Positions 31,886-47,662 of a stretch of DNA of 64,000 bases are shown piece by piece. The stretch is from Polynucleobacter sp. MWH-UH24A. Lineage in GTDB: Bacteria; Pseudomonadota; Gammaproteobacteria; Burkholderiales; Burkholderiaceae. The notes beneath the pieces were generated by a model. The model was not told where the DNA came from. It saw only the letters and a list, made by a program, of their open reading frames with translations, and ran no database searches. The position numbers and the translations under genes are program-made. The stretch lies in NCBI RefSeq assembly GCF_018687475.1, contig NZ_CP061292.1, positions 1,426,001-1,490,000 on the forward strand. Reading direction: 5' to 3'. Position 1 is the first letter of the stretch; each line of letters opens with the position of its first letter.

Positions 31886-33280
31886 ATGAAGATTGCACTC
31901 AAAACTCAATTTAGCCAGCATCTTGCGCTAACCCCGCAATTGCAGCGCTCTATTGAGTTATTGCAAATCTCATCAGCCGAATTGGAAGAGGAGCTTGCCA
32001 AAGCGGCTGAAGAAAATCCCCTCTTGGAATATGCACCACCAGATCAGCACAAAGAAGATGGGGATTTGTCTGGCAAAGCCGAAGTCATGCAAGCCAATTG
32101 GGCATCAAGCGCCCCAAGCTCGCGTGACGATGATGAGGATTGGGATACTCGCCATGAACAACAGGCGCAGACCACTTCCCTTCTGAACTATCTTGAGGAA
32201 CAAATACAGTCTTTGCGCCTCGATCCCGCGAAAAAAGGATTTATCTTTTATCTTGCAGGCTGCCTAGATGATCGCGGTTATTTATTAGAGTCATTAGACG
32301 ATTTAGCCATCGAGATCCATCAATCCTTGCAGTTGACTCCTGCGGCAGCTTTGTCGCAATTGCAAGAGGGCTTAACCCAACTGCAGCAGCTCGACCCCCC
32401 CGGCGTCGGCGCTCGCTCGCTAAGCGAGTGCCTGAGCTTACAAATACAACGGCGAATGACCGCTGATCTGGAGCATAAAGATTGCCTAGAACTCGCATTT
32501 TTACTTGCCCAGAATCACCTCACCAAAATTGCACAAAAAGATTGGGGGAAACTGCGGCAACTCTTTAAACAATCCGAGTCAGCCATTCTTGAAGCGGTTG
32601 CCATTATTAAATCTCTGCAACACAACCCCGGCCTGCGCTTTGATACCAATGTGGAGCAGTGGGTGACGCCCGACGTGGTGGTAAAGCTAAACACCAAAGG
32701 GAAGTGGGTAGTTCATTCGAATCAAGCATTCAAACCCCGCCTGACGTTAAACCAAGAATACAGTCGGATTCTGAAAGAAAATAATTCCAAAAAGAGTAAT
32801 TCTGCGTTACACCAAAAAATGTTGGAGGCCCGTTGGTTAATCAAAAATATTGAACAGCGCGAAGAAACGATCCTAAAAGTTGCGCAAGCAATCGTTGAGC
32901 GCCAACAAAATTTTTTCTATCAAGGCAATATTGCGATGAAACCCATGGTTCTGCGTGAAATTGCCAGCGCAATTGGTATGCATGAGTCGACCATATCGCG
33001 TGTTACTAATAACAAATACTTAGCCTGTCCAGCAGGAATCTTTGAATTTAAATATTTCTTTAGTGCTCAATTAAGTTCAGATAAGGGTGGATCGGTCTCG
33101 GCCACTGCAGTGCAATCGTTAATTAAGCAAATCATCACGGCCGAAGCCCCTAAAAAGCCAATCTCCGATAATCAAATCACCAATTTACTGGCTTCCCAAG
33201 GTTTTACCGTGGCCCGCCGCACGGTCGCCAAGTACCGCGAACAACTGCGGATTCCTCCAGCCCACCTTCGTAAAAACTAG
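31886..33280 (+). CDS. rpoN: RNA polymerase sigma-54 factor RpoN
   Basis: The 464-residue protein has region I (FSQHLALTPQLQRSIELLQI), an acidic region II (about 50-95), a core-binding region, a helix-turn-helix near MHESTISRVTNNKYL and the C-terminal RpoN box ARRTVAKYRE. Length is normal. It is not followed by hpf or rapZ genes, its usual partners in many proteobacteria. It works with the activator at 65-1534, and a matching -24/-12 site precedes fliD. Confidence 0.96.
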   Translation: MKIALKTQFSQHLALTPQLQRSIELLQISSAELEEELAKAAEENPLLEYAPPDQHKEDGDLSGKAEVMQANWASSAPSSRDDDEDWDTRHEQQAQTTSLLNYLEEQIQSLRLDPAKKGFIFYLAGCLDDRGYLLESLDDLAIEIHQSLQLTPAAALSQLQEGLTQLQQLDPPGVGARSLSECLSLQIQRRMTADLEHKDCLELAFLLAQNHLTKIAQKDWGKLRQLFKQSESAILEAVAIIKSLQHNPGLRFDTNVEQWVTPDVVVKLNTKGKWVVHSNQAFKPRLTLNQEYSRILKENNSKKSNSALHQKMLEARWLIKNIEQREETILKVAQAIVERQQNFFYQGNIAMKPMVLREIASAIGMHESTISRVTNNKYLACPAGIFEFKYFFSAQLSSDKGGSVSATAVQSLIKQIITAEAPKKPISDNQITNLLASQGFTVARRTVAKYREQLRIPPAHLRKN

Positions 33281-33345
33281 ATTGCGCCATAAGCCTTTAG
33301 AATAAGCCTACCCTCATGACTCGCTGAGCTATTCCACCACTTGCT

Positions 33346-33966
33346 ATGCCAAAACTTCCATCATTAAAGCTCACCCGAAAATCGCTGATTGCGATTGGCG
33401 CGGTTTTATTGGTATTGATTGCCGTCGGTGGATTTTTAGCTTATCAAGAGAATGAGCATCAAAAGAAATTAGCCGAGATTGAAGAAAATAAATTAGAAAA
33501 TAAAATTATTAAGGCGAGGAAATACCGAGAAAAGAATCCATTTGACAACCATTATGTGAAAGTCTCAAGTCATTTTTATAACCGTATTCAAGTCAACGTT
33601 AAAGACGGGAAATATCGCAGTTATGCAACGGCAGAACTGGTATTGAAAGTTCAAAATAGCTCTGTCAAAAGTGCACTAAAAGATATTCTTCCTTTAATTG
33701 AGCACAAAGCAAACACGATTCTCGGTTCAATTCCAGCCGACGAGCTTCGCACAACCGCAGGACGCAACAAGATCGCACAGCAATTGTTACTGTTTTCAAA
33801 TGATCTACTTGATCCTCAGCTCACCGCGATTTATCTCAAACAAAATAATGCAGGCTCAACAAAACCCAATCCAGATGAGACTGCAGAAGATTTTCCACTT
33901 GAGATCACAGTCGAAGATCTTCCAGTGCAAGCGGTTTTATTTGAAGCATTTATGATTAATCGTTAA
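33346..33966 (+). CDS. FliL-like flagellar basal body-associated protein
   Basis: The 206-residue protein has one membrane helix at about 14-32 (LIAIGAVLLVLIAVGGFLAY) and a periplasmic domain. That domain has a FliL-like centre (YRSYATAELVLKVQNSSVKS), a segment IPADELRTTAGRNKIAQQLL similar to the FliL helix, and an end VQAVLFEAFMINR like the FliL final strand. FliL surrounds the stators and supports torque. The similarity is moderate, and the usual fliM/fliN neighbours are absent. It lies 65 bases after rpoN. Confidence 0.65.
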   Translation: MPKLPSLKLTRKSLIAIGAVLLVLIAVGGFLAYQENEHQKKLAEIEENKLENKIIKARKYREKNPFDNHYVKVSSHFYNRIQVNVKDGKYRSYATAELVLKVQNSSVKSALKDILPLIEHKANTILGSIPADELRTTAGRNKIAQQLLLFSNDLLDPQLTAIYLKQNNAGSTKPNPDETAEDFPLEITVEDLPVQAVLFEAFMINR

Positions 33967-33985
33967 TCAGTCCTTCAATAAATAC

Positions 33986-34480
33986 TTACTCTAAGACTTC
34001 CCATTGACCAGCCAATTTCTTGTGATAAGGCTCGTGGTAGCGCAGTAAGGCAATCTCATCGGCAATAATCCCGGTATTCAGAATTCGACCACAGACCGAC
34101 GCTAAAGATTGACGGTTCCATGTTTTGTCAGGTCTCTCGAGCCAAGCATTGATTCCTTTTTCAACCTTAATGAAATGATCCATTGCACCGATCATTAAGG
34201 TAATGTCTGCAGCGTAGCTTAGCAATATCCGCGCCCGAGTGGATTGCTCTAGCAAGGGAACCTCAATCACTATGTAGGGAAGCGCAAATGCCAAGGCACG
34301 ATGTTTGCGGACATTACGAAAGTAGACTTGCTTGGTAATCGCCCAAGCATCACTTGAATTAATTAATGAGTTCTGAAAAATCCATTTTTTTGACCAAAAG
34401 AACATGCATTGCGATTGCTCAAGTTCCTTGATGATGGATTTTGTCATGACTTTTTGCATGGATTTCCGATCGGACATCAA
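33986..34480 (-). CDS. Hypothetical protein
   Basis: The 164-residue protein is predicted soluble and rather basic, with regions KKWIFQNSLINSSDAWAITK and YHEPYHKKLAGQWEVLE at the end. I recognise no family. It is convergent with the FliL-like gene and divergent from the 364-residue membrane protein gene. It has normal codon use and no overlapping stronger frame, so it is likely real. Confidence 0.5.
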   Translation of the reverse strand: MMSDRKSMQKVMTKSIIKELEQSQCMFFWSKKWIFQNSLINSSDAWAITKQVYFRNVRKHRALAFALPYIVIEVPLLEQSTRARILLSYAADITLMIGAMDHFIKVEKGINAWLERPDKTWNRQSLASVCGRILNTGIIADEIALLRYHEPYHKKLAGQWEVLE

Positions 34481-34579
34481 TTAAAAGCTCGCTTTTTGTT
34501 ATCCATTTTATAAACAGTATTTGCTATTATTACTCAGGATTTCAACAAACTTTAGCTTAATCATCCTGGAGTAATCGGT

Positions 34580-35674
34580 ATGGAATTTATAAAACTATTA
34601 AAAGCAGGTTCCATCATCAGCGGCATTAATTGGTCGATCTACTTAATCCATGAGTGGGTTCATTTCGCAATGAATAACCCTCCAGAAGTGGTTACTGAAG
34701 GTAATCCTGTCTTTTTAGGCCTCATCGCCCAATCCCTAGCGAGCCTTAGTCTCATTGGCTTTGGCATCCTCTATAAATCGAGAACCGCTAGCGATGCCGA
34801 TGGTTCAAAAACCATCCCCAAACCACGCTTAACTGCCCCGCCCACCAACTTTAGTAAGCCCACTGAACTACCAGTCACTGAAACAGCCAAACCCCAAAAC
34901 GCGGTTTTACAGACTACGCCGCCCGTAACCCCTCGCATCGAGCCTGGGTTTGCAAGCCCGAAGCCAGCGGCCGAACCTGCAGCCATGAGCCCCACCCCCA
35001 AAGCAGCCAAGCCTCAAAGGGCCGAGAGCCAAAAATCCGATCATCGCTTACTCATTTTGTTGCTATTGATTGTGGGCATGATTGCCTCTGCTATTTATTT
35101 CATCAAACAAAAACCGGCTGATGAGCCCGAGGCGATTGTGAAAACTCCAACCGCTGAAGAAAAACCAAGTGACCCCCAACCTCAAACCCAGCCCCAGCCG
35201 GCCTCTAAACCAAACCTGGTTGCTAGCGAACCAATTAACAAACGCTGGCTTGGAAAATGGTTAGACACCAATAATCAAATCACCATCTCAGGTGAGGCTC
35301 TTGTCATCACGAATTTAGAGACCAAAACGGATATTTCGTTTAAATGGTTAGGTACCGAGCCTAGCGAAAACCCTCAAGAACCTATCTTCTACTATGCCAA
35401 AACAATCAATAAGTCCGAATTAGTGAATGCATACGAAAAGTATGTGGGTAGCGTTGCTAATCCAAATGAAGAACAACGAAATCAATTTGAGCAAGTAAAA
35501 AAGATGGTGGAAGGCCTAAGTGAAGGCTCGTACCGCATGATTCGCTTAAAAATGAGCTGGAGCTCTAGCGTTTATCGTTCCTTTATTTTTGATCAAAATA
35601 ATGTATATCGATTGGATTTTGATCCTCAAGAACGTTTAACGGCGATTGTTCGTTATCGCAAGGCTAACGAGTGA
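34580..35674 (+). CDS. Membrane protein of unknown function with Pro/Ala-rich linkers
   Basis: The 364-residue protein appears to have a hydrophobic N-terminal segment, a second helix at about 48-66 (GLIAQSLASLSLIGFGILY), a Pro/Lys/Ala-rich linker (about 70-150), a third helix at about 155-175 (LLILLLLIVGMIASAIYFI), another Pro/Gln linker (about 190-215) and a soluble C-terminal domain beginning NKRWLGKWLDTNNQI. The last domain looks like a small lipocalin-like or calycin-type barrel, but this is a guess. GGAG precedes the start. Function is unknown. Confidence 0.5.
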   Translation: MEFIKLLKAGSIISGINWSIYLIHEWVHFAMNNPPEVVTEGNPVFLGLIAQSLASLSLIGFGILYKSRTASDADGSKTIPKPRLTAPPTNFSKPTELPVTETAKPQNAVLQTTPPVTPRIEPGFASPKPAAEPAAMSPTPKAAKPQRAESQKSDHRLLILLLLIVGMIASAIYFIKQKPADEPEAIVKTPTAEEKPSDPQPQTQPQPASKPNLVASEPINKRWLGKWLDTNNQITISGEALVITNLETKTDISFKWLGTEPSENPQEPIFYYAKTINKSELVNAYEKYVGSVANPNEEQRNQFEQVKKMVEGLSEGSYRMIRLKMSWSSSVYRSFIFDQNNVYRLDFDPQERLTAIVRYRKANE

Positions 35675-35678
35675 TTGA

Positions 35679-37118
35679 TTAACTTAGGCTCGGGAACTCA
35701 ATTTCGAATGCTGCACCTTGATTGAAATTCCGGTCAAAACTAATCTTTCCCCCGTTACGCGTCACGATATATTGGCAAAGCCATAAACCCAAGCCCATTC
35801 CCTCGTGTTTTGTGGTTGCAAATAGATCAAAGAGACTATCTTGCCTATCGATTGGCACACCGCAGCCATTATCTTCAATTCGAATAATGGATTTTTCCTC
35901 ATGCCGTTTAGCAATCAGATGAATCCGTTTAGGCTCATTGCTTGAGCGCTCTAAGGCCTGTGCTGAATTATTCAATAAATTCAAAAACAGTTGCTCCGCT
36001 TCACCAAAACTCACTGGAATTTGCAAGCCGGGCTCGATATTAATCTCCATTTCGATTCGCCGACGTATAAATTCCGACCTTGATAACAATAATACGGAAT
36101 CAATCGCTTCCTGAACCGCTACGAAAGTAGGAACTGCTGAATATTTTTCAGTAAAAATTAATTTTAAGATCTTAATAATCTGAGCAGCGCGCATATTATC
36201 GCGCTCAATCTCTTTGGCGATCTGTTTGACTTGCTCACGATCAATTTGTGGTTCCTGAATCTTTTTTTGCAAATATTCACTATTAATCTGAATGGCACCG
36301 AGAGGTTGATTTATTTCATGCGCAATCGAGGCTGATAGGGCGCCAGTGGTAATCGTTTTATTGGCCCTCAAAAGCGAGATGATGAGCGCCTCTCGTTCTT
36401 GTAATAGATTCTTTACCTCTTCCGTTTCGCTAACCGTTAAGCGGTTCTCAAGGGCTAATTTTTCAGACCAATAGCCCCAAATCGCGATGAACGATATTGT
36501 GTTCATCAAAATTTGACCATAAGTAAAAATGATGAGTAATTGCGGTAATTGCTCCATGGTATTAATTGGATGGTTCGAACCCAATAAAACAATAAGTCGT
36601 GGGACCAAAAAGAGTGCCTCACCAATCGCTGCATATTGAAAATAGCGCAATTGCTGCAAGCCCAAATCCCGATTGACCATACGAGCTTCTCGGATCTGCC
36701 AAGCAAGAATAATTGCATAAGTCGAGGCCACAAACATCGTCCGCGCCTCGAATGTCCAATTCTGTCTAAGGTATTCAAAGAAAAGTCCATAACAAAGGAT
36801 TGAAAGTCCTAAGGCTAACTTTAAGGACTTGCTCACTGAATGATTAAATGAGTAAAAGAATAGACCTTGAGAAATTGCTGCTGCATAAAACAGGGTATTG
36901 GCCGGCGTAAATATGGGTGGGACTTTTTGAATATCATCCGTATTTAAAAGTCCAATCGCAAAAAATGTGAGCCCGGTTACACTCGTAATAAGAGCCAATA
37001 TCCAATAGGGATTGGGTTTCGATTTTGATTCGCCCTGGAGATAATGCAGGATGCCTAGCAGTAATCCAAACTGAATGGCCGCAAAGATAAAGAAATTTAA
37101 TGCTAGTAAAACTTTCAT
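35679..37118 (-). CDS. Sensor histidine kinase with multi-helix membrane input domain
   Basis: With the ATG at 37118 the kinase is 479 residues. The first roughly 230 residues form about seven membrane helices. A coiled coil, an H-box (SIAHEINQPLGAIQINSEYL), an N-box (NLLNNSAQAL), DNGCGVP and GMGLGLWLC follow, all required parts of an active kinase. The longer reading to 37244 would overlap the divergent outer-membrane protein gene. No response regulator adjoins it. The FixJ-type regulator at 51298-51906 is a possible partner in the window. Confidence 0.85.
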   Translation of the reverse strand: MKVLLALNFFIFAAIQFGLLLGILHYLQGESKSKPNPYWILALITSVTGLTFFAIGLLNTDDIQKVPPIFTPANTLFYAAAISQGLFFYSFNHSVSKSLKLALGLSILCYGLFFEYLRQNWTFEARTMFVASTYAIILAWQIREARMVNRDLGLQQLRYFQYAAIGEALFLVPRLIVLLGSNHPINTMEQLPQLLIIFTYGQILMNTISFIAIWGYWSEKLALENRLTVSETEEVKNLLQEREALIISLLRANKTITTGALSASIAHEINQPLGAIQINSEYLQKKIQEPQIDREQVKQIAKEIERDNMRAAQIIKILKLIFTEKYSAVPTFVAVQEAIDSVLLLSRSEFIRRRIEMEINIEPGLQIPVSFGEAEQLFLNLLNNSAQALERSSNEPKRIHLIAKRHEEKSIIRIEDNGCGVPIDRQDSLFDLFATTKHEGMGLGLWLCQYIVTRNGGKISFDRNFNQGAAFEIEFPSLS

Positions 37119-37155
37119 ATTCTCATCGTACTTGAATTGCCTACTTAATCCATAA

Positions 37156-38046
37156 ATGGCCAAATCAGCTAAATTTTGCCTCCTTGTATATGGAACGCTC
37201 AGCGTGCTCAGTAGCCATGCACTCGCAATTGATCTACAGCCCAACGATATCGTGGCTCCGACCCCTGACCGAACAGCGATTTCGATCTCTTATGTCAATG
37301 CTCAAAATATCACTTTGTATGTCAATAATGTGCCTACCGGCGCATCACCCAATCTAGAATCCAACCTTGGAATCGTTCGCCTTGGTCATACCTATACCAT
37401 TGGCTCATTACCTGCGGTAAGTTATGTGCAAGTGGGTGGAGGCACTTTATCTCCGGATGGATCCTTGTCAGCCTATCCGGCAAGCCAAGGCATGACTGAC
37501 ACCACTATTGCAACAGCAATTTGGCCTTATGCAAACCATACGACGCGTACTTATTTTGGCGTCGCAGCCTATCTATCCCTGCCTACTGGCGAGTATTCCT
37601 CGACCAAAGCCTTCAATCTTGGTAATAATCGCTACAGCCAGGCATTGCAGCTTGGTTATCAGCGGCCCATAACCAAGAGTGTGGATGGTGCATTTGCTTT
37701 TGATACGGTTTGGTACGGAGCTAATAGCCAATGTGCGGCTGCCTGCTCCTCAACAACAAACTTGCAGTTCACTCAGAAGCCTCTCTATAGTAGCCAAATT
37801 GGTCCTATTTATCGCATTAACCAAACCTATACCGTTGCTGCAACTTATGTCTATGTCACCGGTGGAGAGACTGCGTTTAATGGCATTGAGCGAAACAATA
37901 CCGTAGTGACCCAGCGCTACTTTGTAAGCGGTGTTGCTTACACCAAAATTGGACGCTTCATGCTTCAGTATGGCAACGATATCGCAACAATGAATGGCTT
38001 TATGGAGAGTCGGCGCTTAGCGTTGAGATACACCAAATCTTTTTAA
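37156..38046 (+). CDS. Outer-membrane beta-barrel protein, phenol-degradation MetA-like
   Basis: The 296-residue protein has a signal peptide ending SSHALA (about residue 24) and alternating amphipathic strands, ending with the outer-membrane signature RRLALRYTKSF (C-terminal Phe). A stretch TYFGVAAYLSLPTGEYSS is typical of the putative MetA-pathway phenol-degradation protein family (Phenol_MetA_deg), whose function is generally unknown. It is divergent from the sensor kinase, with 37 bases between the start codons, so it may be a target of that kinase. Confidence 0.75.
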   Translation: MAKSAKFCLLVYGTLSVLSSHALAIDLQPNDIVAPTPDRTAISISYVNAQNITLYVNNVPTGASPNLESNLGIVRLGHTYTIGSLPAVSYVQVGGGTLSPDGSLSAYPASQGMTDTTIATAIWPYANHTTRTYFGVAAYLSLPTGEYSSTKAFNLGNNRYSQALQLGYQRPITKSVDGAFAFDTVWYGANSQCAAACSSTTNLQFTQKPLYSSQIGPIYRINQTYTVAATYVYVTGGETAFNGIERNNTVVTQRYFVSGVAYTKIGRFMLQYGNDIATMNGFMESRRLALRYTKSF

Positions 38047-38057
38047 GTAGGCCCATC

Positions 38058-38507
38058 TTACTTCGAATGCTGTGATCCCCAGTACTTTTGCATTTCAATA
38101 AATAAAAATGATGCAGACCAGGTAATTAGAATCAGGCCTGTTAGCGCCTCGACTCCAGTCAGATATCGAAGATAACCGTCCACGACAATATCGCCATACC
38201 CCACCGTGGTAAATGTGACAAATGATAAATACGCACTATCGAGAAGTGAACCGTGCTCTGAGGCGGTACCAATAATCTTGCCTAGATTTGGAAATTTCAG
38301 CATGAGGTAATAGGCAATCGCGAATACCCAAATCTCGATGATGTGTGCGATAAAAATTACACCGACCGCAATGAGTACTTTATAACGCGCATGAATATGT
38401 TTAATCACCGACATAATGTGATTTAGTTTGTATAAAACCTCGTAGTGAATGACGATCACAAATAATGCAATCAAGCTATTGATGATCGAGGTGACGAGAA
38501 GTAGCAT
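38058..38507 (-). CDS. Two-pore-helix potassium channel-like protein
   Basis: The 149-residue protein has three or four hydrophobic segments and a potassium selectivity filter (TFTTVGYGDIVV) between the last two. The N-terminal hydrophobic helix and the HAR motif suggest a simple inner-membrane ion channel without a regulatory RCK domain. It is convergent with the outer-membrane protein gene and ends shortly after it. Confidence 0.85.
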   Translation of the reverse strand: MLLLVTSIINSLIALFVIVIHYEVLYKLNHIMSVIKHIHARYKVLIAVGVIFIAHIIEIWVFAIAYYLMLKFPNLGKIIGTASEHGSLLDSAYLSFVTFTTVGYGDIVVDGYLRYLTGVEALTGLILITWSASFLFIEMQKYWGSQHSK

Positions 38508-38523
38508 TGGGAACTTTTAAGTA

Positions 38524-38614
<91 letters not shown>

Positions 38615-38686
38615 GACTCAAACTGAATTATAGCCAACCCTCTGAATTAGCTGGGATTGGCATTGACCCAAATGATGGCTGCCTTT

Positions 38687-38718
38687 ATAATGTATCTACA
38701 TTAAAAGATATACATTAT
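38687..38718. promoter_or_regulatory. Operator-like inverted repeat before the vapB-like gene
   Basis: ATAATGTAT (38687-38695) and ATACATTAT (38710-38718) form a perfect 9-base inverted repeat with half-site centres 23 bases apart, about two helical turns. It lies 21 bases before the antitoxin ATG. AbrB/MazE-type antitoxins repress their own operons through such repeats, so autoregulation is likely. Confidence 0.6.
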
Positions 38719-38738
38719 TCAAATTCTAGGACCAGTTC

Positions 38739-38984
38739 ATGAATATTCAAATATCCAAATGGGGCAATAGTCTTGCATTGCGGATTCCCCAGCATCTCTT
38801 AAAAGAGGCAAATTTGACAGAGGGTGATTTTTTAAGTGCAAGCCTTACGCCCGATGGAACGATTGTGTTGCGCTCCAAGCACGTTGACCGTAAATCACTG
38901 ATTCGTGAGCTCCATGATTTGCGTGAATCAATGCCGATTAGCAAATCGGTGATCAAGCAATTGCGCGACTCAGCTCGATACTAA
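38739..38984 (+). CDS. AbrB/MazE-type antitoxin (VapB-like)
   Basis: The 81-residue protein begins MNIQISKWGNSLALRIPQHL, the swapped-hairpin DNA-binding domain of MazE/VapB/AbrB antitoxins, followed by a C-terminal toxin-binding tail (SLIRELHDLRESMPISKSVI). It lies six bases before a PIN-domain toxin gene and behind a palindromic operator-like site, so it should both neutralise the toxin and repress the pair. Confidence 0.88.
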   Translation: MNIQISKWGNSLALRIPQHLLKEANLTEGDFLSASLTPDGTIVLRSKHVDRKSLIRELHDLRESMPISKSVIKQLRDSARY

Positions 38985-38989
38985 TTTCA

Positions 38990-40740
<1,751 letters not shown>

Positions 40741-40748
40741 TCAAGCCA

Positions 40749-41417
40749 TTAGTTTAGTCGCACGACCTCAGCGCCTTGCAGAGGTTTAAATTGAAAGCGA
40801 CTGGGGTCCACGCTGGGGTTGATTTGCATTGAATTAAAAATCACCAACACCATGCTGCCAAATCCGTCGGTTAACTCCAAAGCCCTGGGTAGGCCCGAGC
40901 TCATGCCAATTGCAATTTGCGTGTATGGCAGATCGCCCTGCCCAGATTTTGCTTTTGGCTTTAAGTTCACCCACTGAAGATTAGTTTTGGTCCCCGCCTC
41001 TTCGAGATCAAATTGCTGATCGAGGACGACATCCCCAAAGAGGATGGCAGCAGGCGATGCCGCTAAGGCTTGATTGGCCGAGCGAATCGTTAACTGATTG
41101 AGGTCTTTATCCCACATCAGAAGTTGTTTGCCATCCATGATGAGTTTTTGCTCATATGGCTTTTGGGTATCCCAGACAAAACGGCCAGGGCGCTGAAATA
41201 CAAATTGCCCTGACGTTTGCCGAATCATCTTTGGCTTATCTTGTGGCTCATTCGCTTTGGGTGAGCGCATTTGTTGTTGCACAAACTCGCCTTGAGCAGA
41301 GCGCACTGTCTTTACAAACTGTTTGAGCTGCTCTATTCCGGATGGTGTTGTTGGTTGTCCATGAACAGGATTTAAGAGCACAAAGGCTAAGAGGATGGAA
41401 TAAAAAACGCGCACCAT
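40749..41417 (-). CDS. lolA: Outer-membrane lipoprotein carrier protein LolA
   Basis: The 222-residue protein has a signal peptide (about 1-20, ending VHG) and a LolA fold: a long first helix with LKQFVKTVRSAQGEFVQQQM, then GQFVFQRPGRFVWDTQKPYE and KQLLMWDKDLNQLTI. LolA carries lipoproteins across the periplasm from LolCDE to LolB. It lies between ftsK and serS on the same strand, an arrangement common in Burkholderiales. Confidence 0.95.
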   Translation of the reverse strand: MVRVFYSILLAFVLLNPVHGQPTTPSGIEQLKQFVKTVRSAQGEFVQQQMRSPKANEPQDKPKMIRQTSGQFVFQRPGRFVWDTQKPYEQKLIMDGKQLLMWDKDLNQLTIRSANQALAASPAAILFGDVVLDQQFDLEEAGTKTNLQWVNLKPKAKSGQGDLPYTQIAIGMSSGLPRALELTDGFGSMVLVIFNSMQINPSVDPSRFQFKPLQGAEVVRLN

Positions 41418-41434
41418 GTCGTCGATTTGCTGAT

Positions 41435-45063
<3,629 letters not shown>

Positions 45064-45083
<20 letters not shown>

Positions 45084-45339
45084 ATTTTCTTACCTCTCTA
45101 GCATTTGCTCTTCGGGCAGAAATTATTCGAATAATATTCGATCGATGAGTAAATATAACAACGTAGCATTTTTCGTCTAATTTTCCAATTAAACGAAATC
45201 GGTCCTCACCGTAATCCCACCTATCGTCGGTTTCCACTAATCGGTAGGGATCTCGAAATACATCTATAACCGCCTCAAAATCAAACCCTCTCTGAATATA
45301 ACAATCATTACTTTTTAACTCATCCCATTCGAAGTCCAT
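45064..45339 (-). CDS. BrnT-like ribonuclease toxin
   Basis: The 91-residue protein matches BrnT: MDFEWDELKSNDCYIQRGFD, then VFRDPYRLVETDDRWDYGED, RFRLIGKLDEKCYVVIFTH and the C-terminal IIRIISARRANAREVRKYE. BrnT has a RelE-like fold and cuts RNA to stop translation. It is the first gene of the toxin-antitoxin pair and overlaps the XRE gene by 20 bases. Confidence 0.88.
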
Positions 45340-45375
45340 CGCTTATAGTAGTTCAATGAACTACTCTTGTCAAAC

Positions 45376-45400
45376 AAAAAACCCAGAGTAAATCTGGGTT
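45376..45400 (-). terminator. Rho-independent terminator of hppA
   Basis: AACCCAGA and TCTGGGTT form an 8-base-pair stem with a GTAAA loop. On the minus strand it is followed by a T-rich tract (TTTTTTGTTTG including stem bases). It lies 20 bases after the hppA stop and separates hppA from the brnT gene. Confidence 0.85.
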
Positions 45401-45419
45401 ATTTGTTTTGGTTCGCTCC

Positions 45420-47477
45420 CTACCGCACTACAGGTAAGAGCGGCACAATTAAGAGTGCCACGATATTAATGATCTTAATGAGCGGGTTGACCGCGGGACC
45501 TGCAGTATCTTTGTAAGGGTCGCCAACGGTATCACCGGTCACGGCAGCCTTATGAGCCTCCGATCCTTTACCGCCATGGTTACCCTCTTCAATGTATTTC
45601 TTGGCGTTATCCCACGCACCACCTCCAGTACACATCGAGATTGCGACAAAGAGGCCAGTAATAATCGTTCCCATCAAAAGGCCGCCCAGTGCAGCGGGTC
45701 CTAAGAAGAGACCCACCAGAATTGGAACCACGACCGGTAAGAGCGATGGAATGATCATTTCCTTAATCGCTGCGGAGGTCAACATGTCGACAGCCTTACC
45801 GTACTCTGGCTTAGCAGTTCCTTCCATGATCCCAGGGATGTCTCTAAATTGACGACGCACTTCCTCCACCACGGCGCCTGCACAACGGCCTACTGCCTCC
45901 ATTGCCATCGCTCCGAAGAGATAAGGAATCAAGCCGCCAATAAATAGACCAATGATCACCATGTGGTTAGAAAGATCAAAAGTCACTTGCTGGCCGATTG
46001 CCTCTAAAGCATGGGTGTAGTCTGCGAACAGGACCAGGGATGCAAGACCCGCTGAGCCAATCGCATACCCTTTGGTCACCGCCTTGGTGGTGTTACCCAC
46101 TGCGTCCAAGGGATCGGTGATGTCGCGCACTGAATCGGGCAATCCTGCCATCTCAGCAATGCCACCAGCATTATCGGTAATGGGGCCATAAGCATCGAGT
46201 GCCACCACAATTCCGGCAAGGGAGAGCATGGCCGTTGCGGCCACTGCAATTCCATAAAGACCTGCTAAGTAATACGCAGCAAAGATCGCCATACAAACAA
46301 AAATAACGGGGTAAGCAGTTGAACGCATTGATACGCCAAGACCCGCAATGATGTTCGTACCATGCCCTTTGGTTGATGCTTCGGCAATATGCTTAACGGG
46401 CTTGTAATCAGTGCCGGTGTAATACTCCGTAATCCATACCAATCCAGCGGTCAGCAATAAACCAACAATCGATGATCCAAATAAGCGCCACTGACTGCCT
46501 GGGATGCCCAAGGCGTCATCCGGAATAATCCAATTGGTTACAAAGTAAAAACCAACCAAGGAAATCACGCCTGAGATGATTAAGCCTTTATACAAAGCAG
46601 GCATCACGTTTTTCATACCAGGGCTCGCTTTGACAAACGAGCAACCAATAATTGAAGCAATAATCGAAATGCCGCCGAGCACTAACGGATAAATAACCGC
46701 TGCGACTGGGGCATTCATGACCATGAGTGCTCCCAAGACCATCGTTGCAATCAGAGTCACTGCATAGGTCTCAAATAAGTCAGCAGCCATACCCGCACAG
46801 TCGCCGACGTTATCACCCACGTTATCGGCAATCACCGCTGGGTTACGTGGGTCATCCTCCGGAATACCCGCTTCGACTTTGCCAACTAAATCAGCGCCTA
46901 CGTCAGCACCCTTCGTGAAGATGCCACCGCCCAAACGAGCAAAGATTGAAATTAAAGAAGAGCCAAAGGCTAAGCCAATCAGCGGATGCAAGACATCAGA
47001 GAGATCTTGGCCGTTATCCATCGACACGAGGAGCATAAAAAATACGCCAACACCTAAGAGGCCCAACCCCACCACGAGCATGCCAGTAATCGCACCCCCC
47101 TTAAAGGCAACGTTTAAGGCTTGGTTCATGCCCTCAGTAGCAGCCTGCGCAGTTCGTACATTCGCGCGCACTGAAACGTTCATGCCAATGAAGCCACAGG
47201 CTCCCGACAGCACAGCACCAATCACAAAACCGATCGCCGTTGCTAAATCAAGAAAGACCGCCATCAGGATGGTTAGCACCACACCGACAATGGCAATCGT
47301 TTTATATTGGCGTGCTAGATAAGCAGCCGCCCCTTGCTGAATCGCCTCAGCAATCTCGACCATCCGGGCGTTGCCGGTGTCTTGCTTAAGAATCCAGGTG
47401 CGCATCGCAAAGCCGTATACCACCGCGATGACACCACACACTAGGGCAAAATACAGACCAAAAGTTACATCACTCAT
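45420..47477 (-). CDS. hppA: Proton-translocating membrane pyrophosphatase
   Basis: The 685-residue protein is hydrophobic throughout with about 16 membrane helices. It holds the pyrophosphate site [20 protein letters not shown] and the second acidic motif [19 protein letters not shown]. The GNTTKA sequence carries a Lys where potassium-dependent enzymes have Ala, so the potassium-independent, proton-pumping subclass is expected. It couples PPi hydrolysis to proton export. It is divergent from the soluble pyrophosphatase gene ppa. Confidence 0.95.
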   Translation of the reverse strand: MSDVTFGLYFALVCGVIAVVYGFAMRTWILKQDTGNARMVEIAEAIQQGAAAYLARQYKTIAIVGVVLTILMAVFLDLATAIGFVIGAVLSGACGFIGMNVSVRANVRTAQAATEGMNQALNVAFKGGAITGMLVVGLGLLGVGVFFMLLVSMDNGQDLSDVLHPLIGLAFGSSLISIFARLGGGIFTKGADVGADLVGKVEAGIPEDDPRNPAVIADNVGDNVGDCAGMAADLFETYAVTLIATMVLGALMVMNAPVAAVIYPLVLGGISIIASIIGCSFVKASPGMKNVMPALYKGLIISGVISLVGFYFVTNWIIPDDALGIPGSQWRLFGSSIVGLLLTAGLVWITEYYTGTDYKPVKHIAEASTKGHGTNIIAGLGVSMRSTAYPVIFVCMAIFAAYYLAGLYGIAVAATAMLSLAGIVVALDAYGPITDNAGGIAEMAGLPDSVRDITDPLDAVGNTTKAVTKGYAIGSAGLASLVLFADYTHALEAIGQQVTFDLSNHMVIIGLFIGGLIPYLFGAMAMEAVGRCAGAVVEEVRRQFRDIPGIMEGTAKPEYGKAVDMLTSAAIKEMIIPSLLPVVVPILVGLFLGPAALGGLLMGTIITGLFVAISMCTGGGAWDNAKKYIEEGNHGGKGSEAHKAAVTGDTVGDPYKDTAGPAVNPLIKIINIVALLIVPLLPVVR

Positions 47478-47662
47478 GCTAAATCACTCCTACTTGGTTG
47501 AGGATTCAATTTAATTTTGAAACGACAAGCTTGCTATTAGCCCAAAGGCTTAAAATAGTGAGCCTGCAGCTTTGAAAGTATCCAACAGAATTAGCGCTTT
47601 ACCACTTTGCTAAGATCAGGGTATCTACTAAGCAGACCGTTTTTATTTAATTTGGAGCATTT